Position numbers and translations under genes: made by a program. From Prevotellaceae bacterium UBA4372 (GTDB lineage Bacteria; Bacteroidota; Bacteroidia; Bacteroidales; Bacteroidaceae), in contig DGSC01000048.1 in assembly GCA_002391275.1 (NCBI GenBank), forward strand, positions 1 through 14,679: a stretch of 14,679 bases of DNA, written 5' to 3'. The notes below the pieces were generated by a model that had not been told where the DNA came from, did no database searches, and saw nothing but the letters and a program-made list of their open reading frames with translations. Positions 14,345 to 14,679 of this stretch are shown piece after piece (position 1 is the stretch's first letter; every line of letters begins with the position of its first letter).

Positions 14345-14679
14345 TATGCCTCGCTGAGCCGAGACCTGAAGGAAGCCCTTCAGACAGATGGTTTCTCGGA
14401 ACGAAACCTGCGCTATATGAAGAGCTTCTATCTGCTTTACAATGGGCGAATTGGAAATTTGCCACAAGTTGTGGCAAATTCTAGCGACGCAATTTTGCCA
14501 CAGGTTGTGGCAGAATTGTTCATGGTGCCTTGGGGACATCATCGTTATATTATAGACAAATGCACAGACAACCCTGACAAAGCCTTATTTTATGTTCATC
14601 AGATTGTAGAGAACGGTTGGAGCCGCAACGTGTTGCTCAATTTTCTCGATACAAACCTTTATGAGCGTCAGGGCAAAGC
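14345..14679 (+). pseudogene. DUF1016/YhcG-type PDDEXK nuclease gene, 5'-truncated, runs off the window
   Basis: The frame reads YASLSRDLKEALQTDGFSER, NLRYMKSFYLLYN, then PWGHHRYIIDKCTDNPDKAL, FYVHQIVENGWSRNVLLNFL and DTNLYERQGK to the window end. These are landmarks of the DUF1016 N-terminal domain, which precedes a PD-(D/E)XK catalytic domain. Roughly the first 50 residues are absent: similarity starts exactly where the opposite-strand TolC fragment ends. An ATG at 14330 in frame could still initiate a shortened product. Between the two blocks is a repeated ILPQVVA/NLPQVVA segment encoded by tandem palindromes. The 3' end lies outside the window, so whether the catalytic half is intact cannot be judged. 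Confidence 0.78.
14456..14517. repeat. Tandem palindromes inside the DUF1016 fragment
   Basis: 14456-14480 is a perfect 25-base palindrome (AATTTGCCACAA-g-TTGTGGCAAATT as two arms). 14491-14517 is a second, imperfect copy (AATTTTGCCACA ggt TGTGGCAGAATT). Both translate to LPQVVA, so the protein carries the same six residues twice, 13 residues apart. Confidence 0.75.

Noticed and set aside
14119..14484. 121-codon plus-strand frame across the right end
   Set aside because: It runs antisense through the TolC tail and out of frame through the DUF1016 fragment.

Overview
The window looks like chromosomal accessory DNA of a Bacteroidales bacterium, most likely a Prevotella/Segatella-type organism. 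The reasons are tandem GLPGLI-family genes behind a TonB-dependent receptor, a VapE protein with a BT4734-type N-terminus next to an HU-HIG protein, promoters with the Bacteroidota -7 element TAnnTTTG, and GC-rich palindromes inserted in frame inside coding regions. The taxon is inferred; no rRNA or tRNA gene is present.

Region 1 (1-5481, + strand, GC-rich) is a tightly packed, probably co-transcribed array: the 3' part of an outer-membrane beta-barrel receptor, a GLPGLI protein, a secreted TonB C-terminal-domain protein, a C-terminal remnant of another GLPGLI gene, and two more full GLPGLI genes. It has grown by tandem duplication and carries several in-frame repeat insertions.

Region 2 (5482-8350, + strand) holds a VapE-type primase/helicase ATPase and an HU-like DNA-binding protein. 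A near-identical palindrome lies on each side of vapE, and two further palindromes sit between vapE and the HU gene, suggesting an origin or operator region of a small mobile element.

Region 3 (8351-9060) is gene debris: a minus-strand C-terminal fragment abuts a plus-strand, frameshifted, truncated membrane protein of possible mobilisation origin.

Region 4 (about 9058-13660, - strand, AT-rich) is a restriction-modification island read leftward: XRE regulator, HpaII-like cytosine-5 methyltransferase, a 201-residue putative PD-(D/E)XK nuclease with an EcoRII-like motif, HpaII endonuclease, a three-helix membrane protein, Vsr mismatch endonuclease, and a truncated nucleoside 2-deoxyribosyltransferase-like gene. 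Genes are separated by 5-28 bases or overlap. Methyltransferase and HpaII nuclease should act on CCGG, and Vsr should repair T:G mismatches from deaminated 5-methylcytosine. The 201-residue and membrane proteins are the parts not explained by a classical HpaII system.

Region 5 (13670-14679) has a non-coding stretch with alternative hairpins, a large perfect inverted repeat, the last 67 residues of a TolC-type efflux protein (- strand), and a DUF1016/YhcG-type nuclease fragment (+ strand) running off the window. Both fragments are cut at the same point near 14344. An 11-base sequence at the left edge of the restriction island recurs in the inverted repeat on its right.
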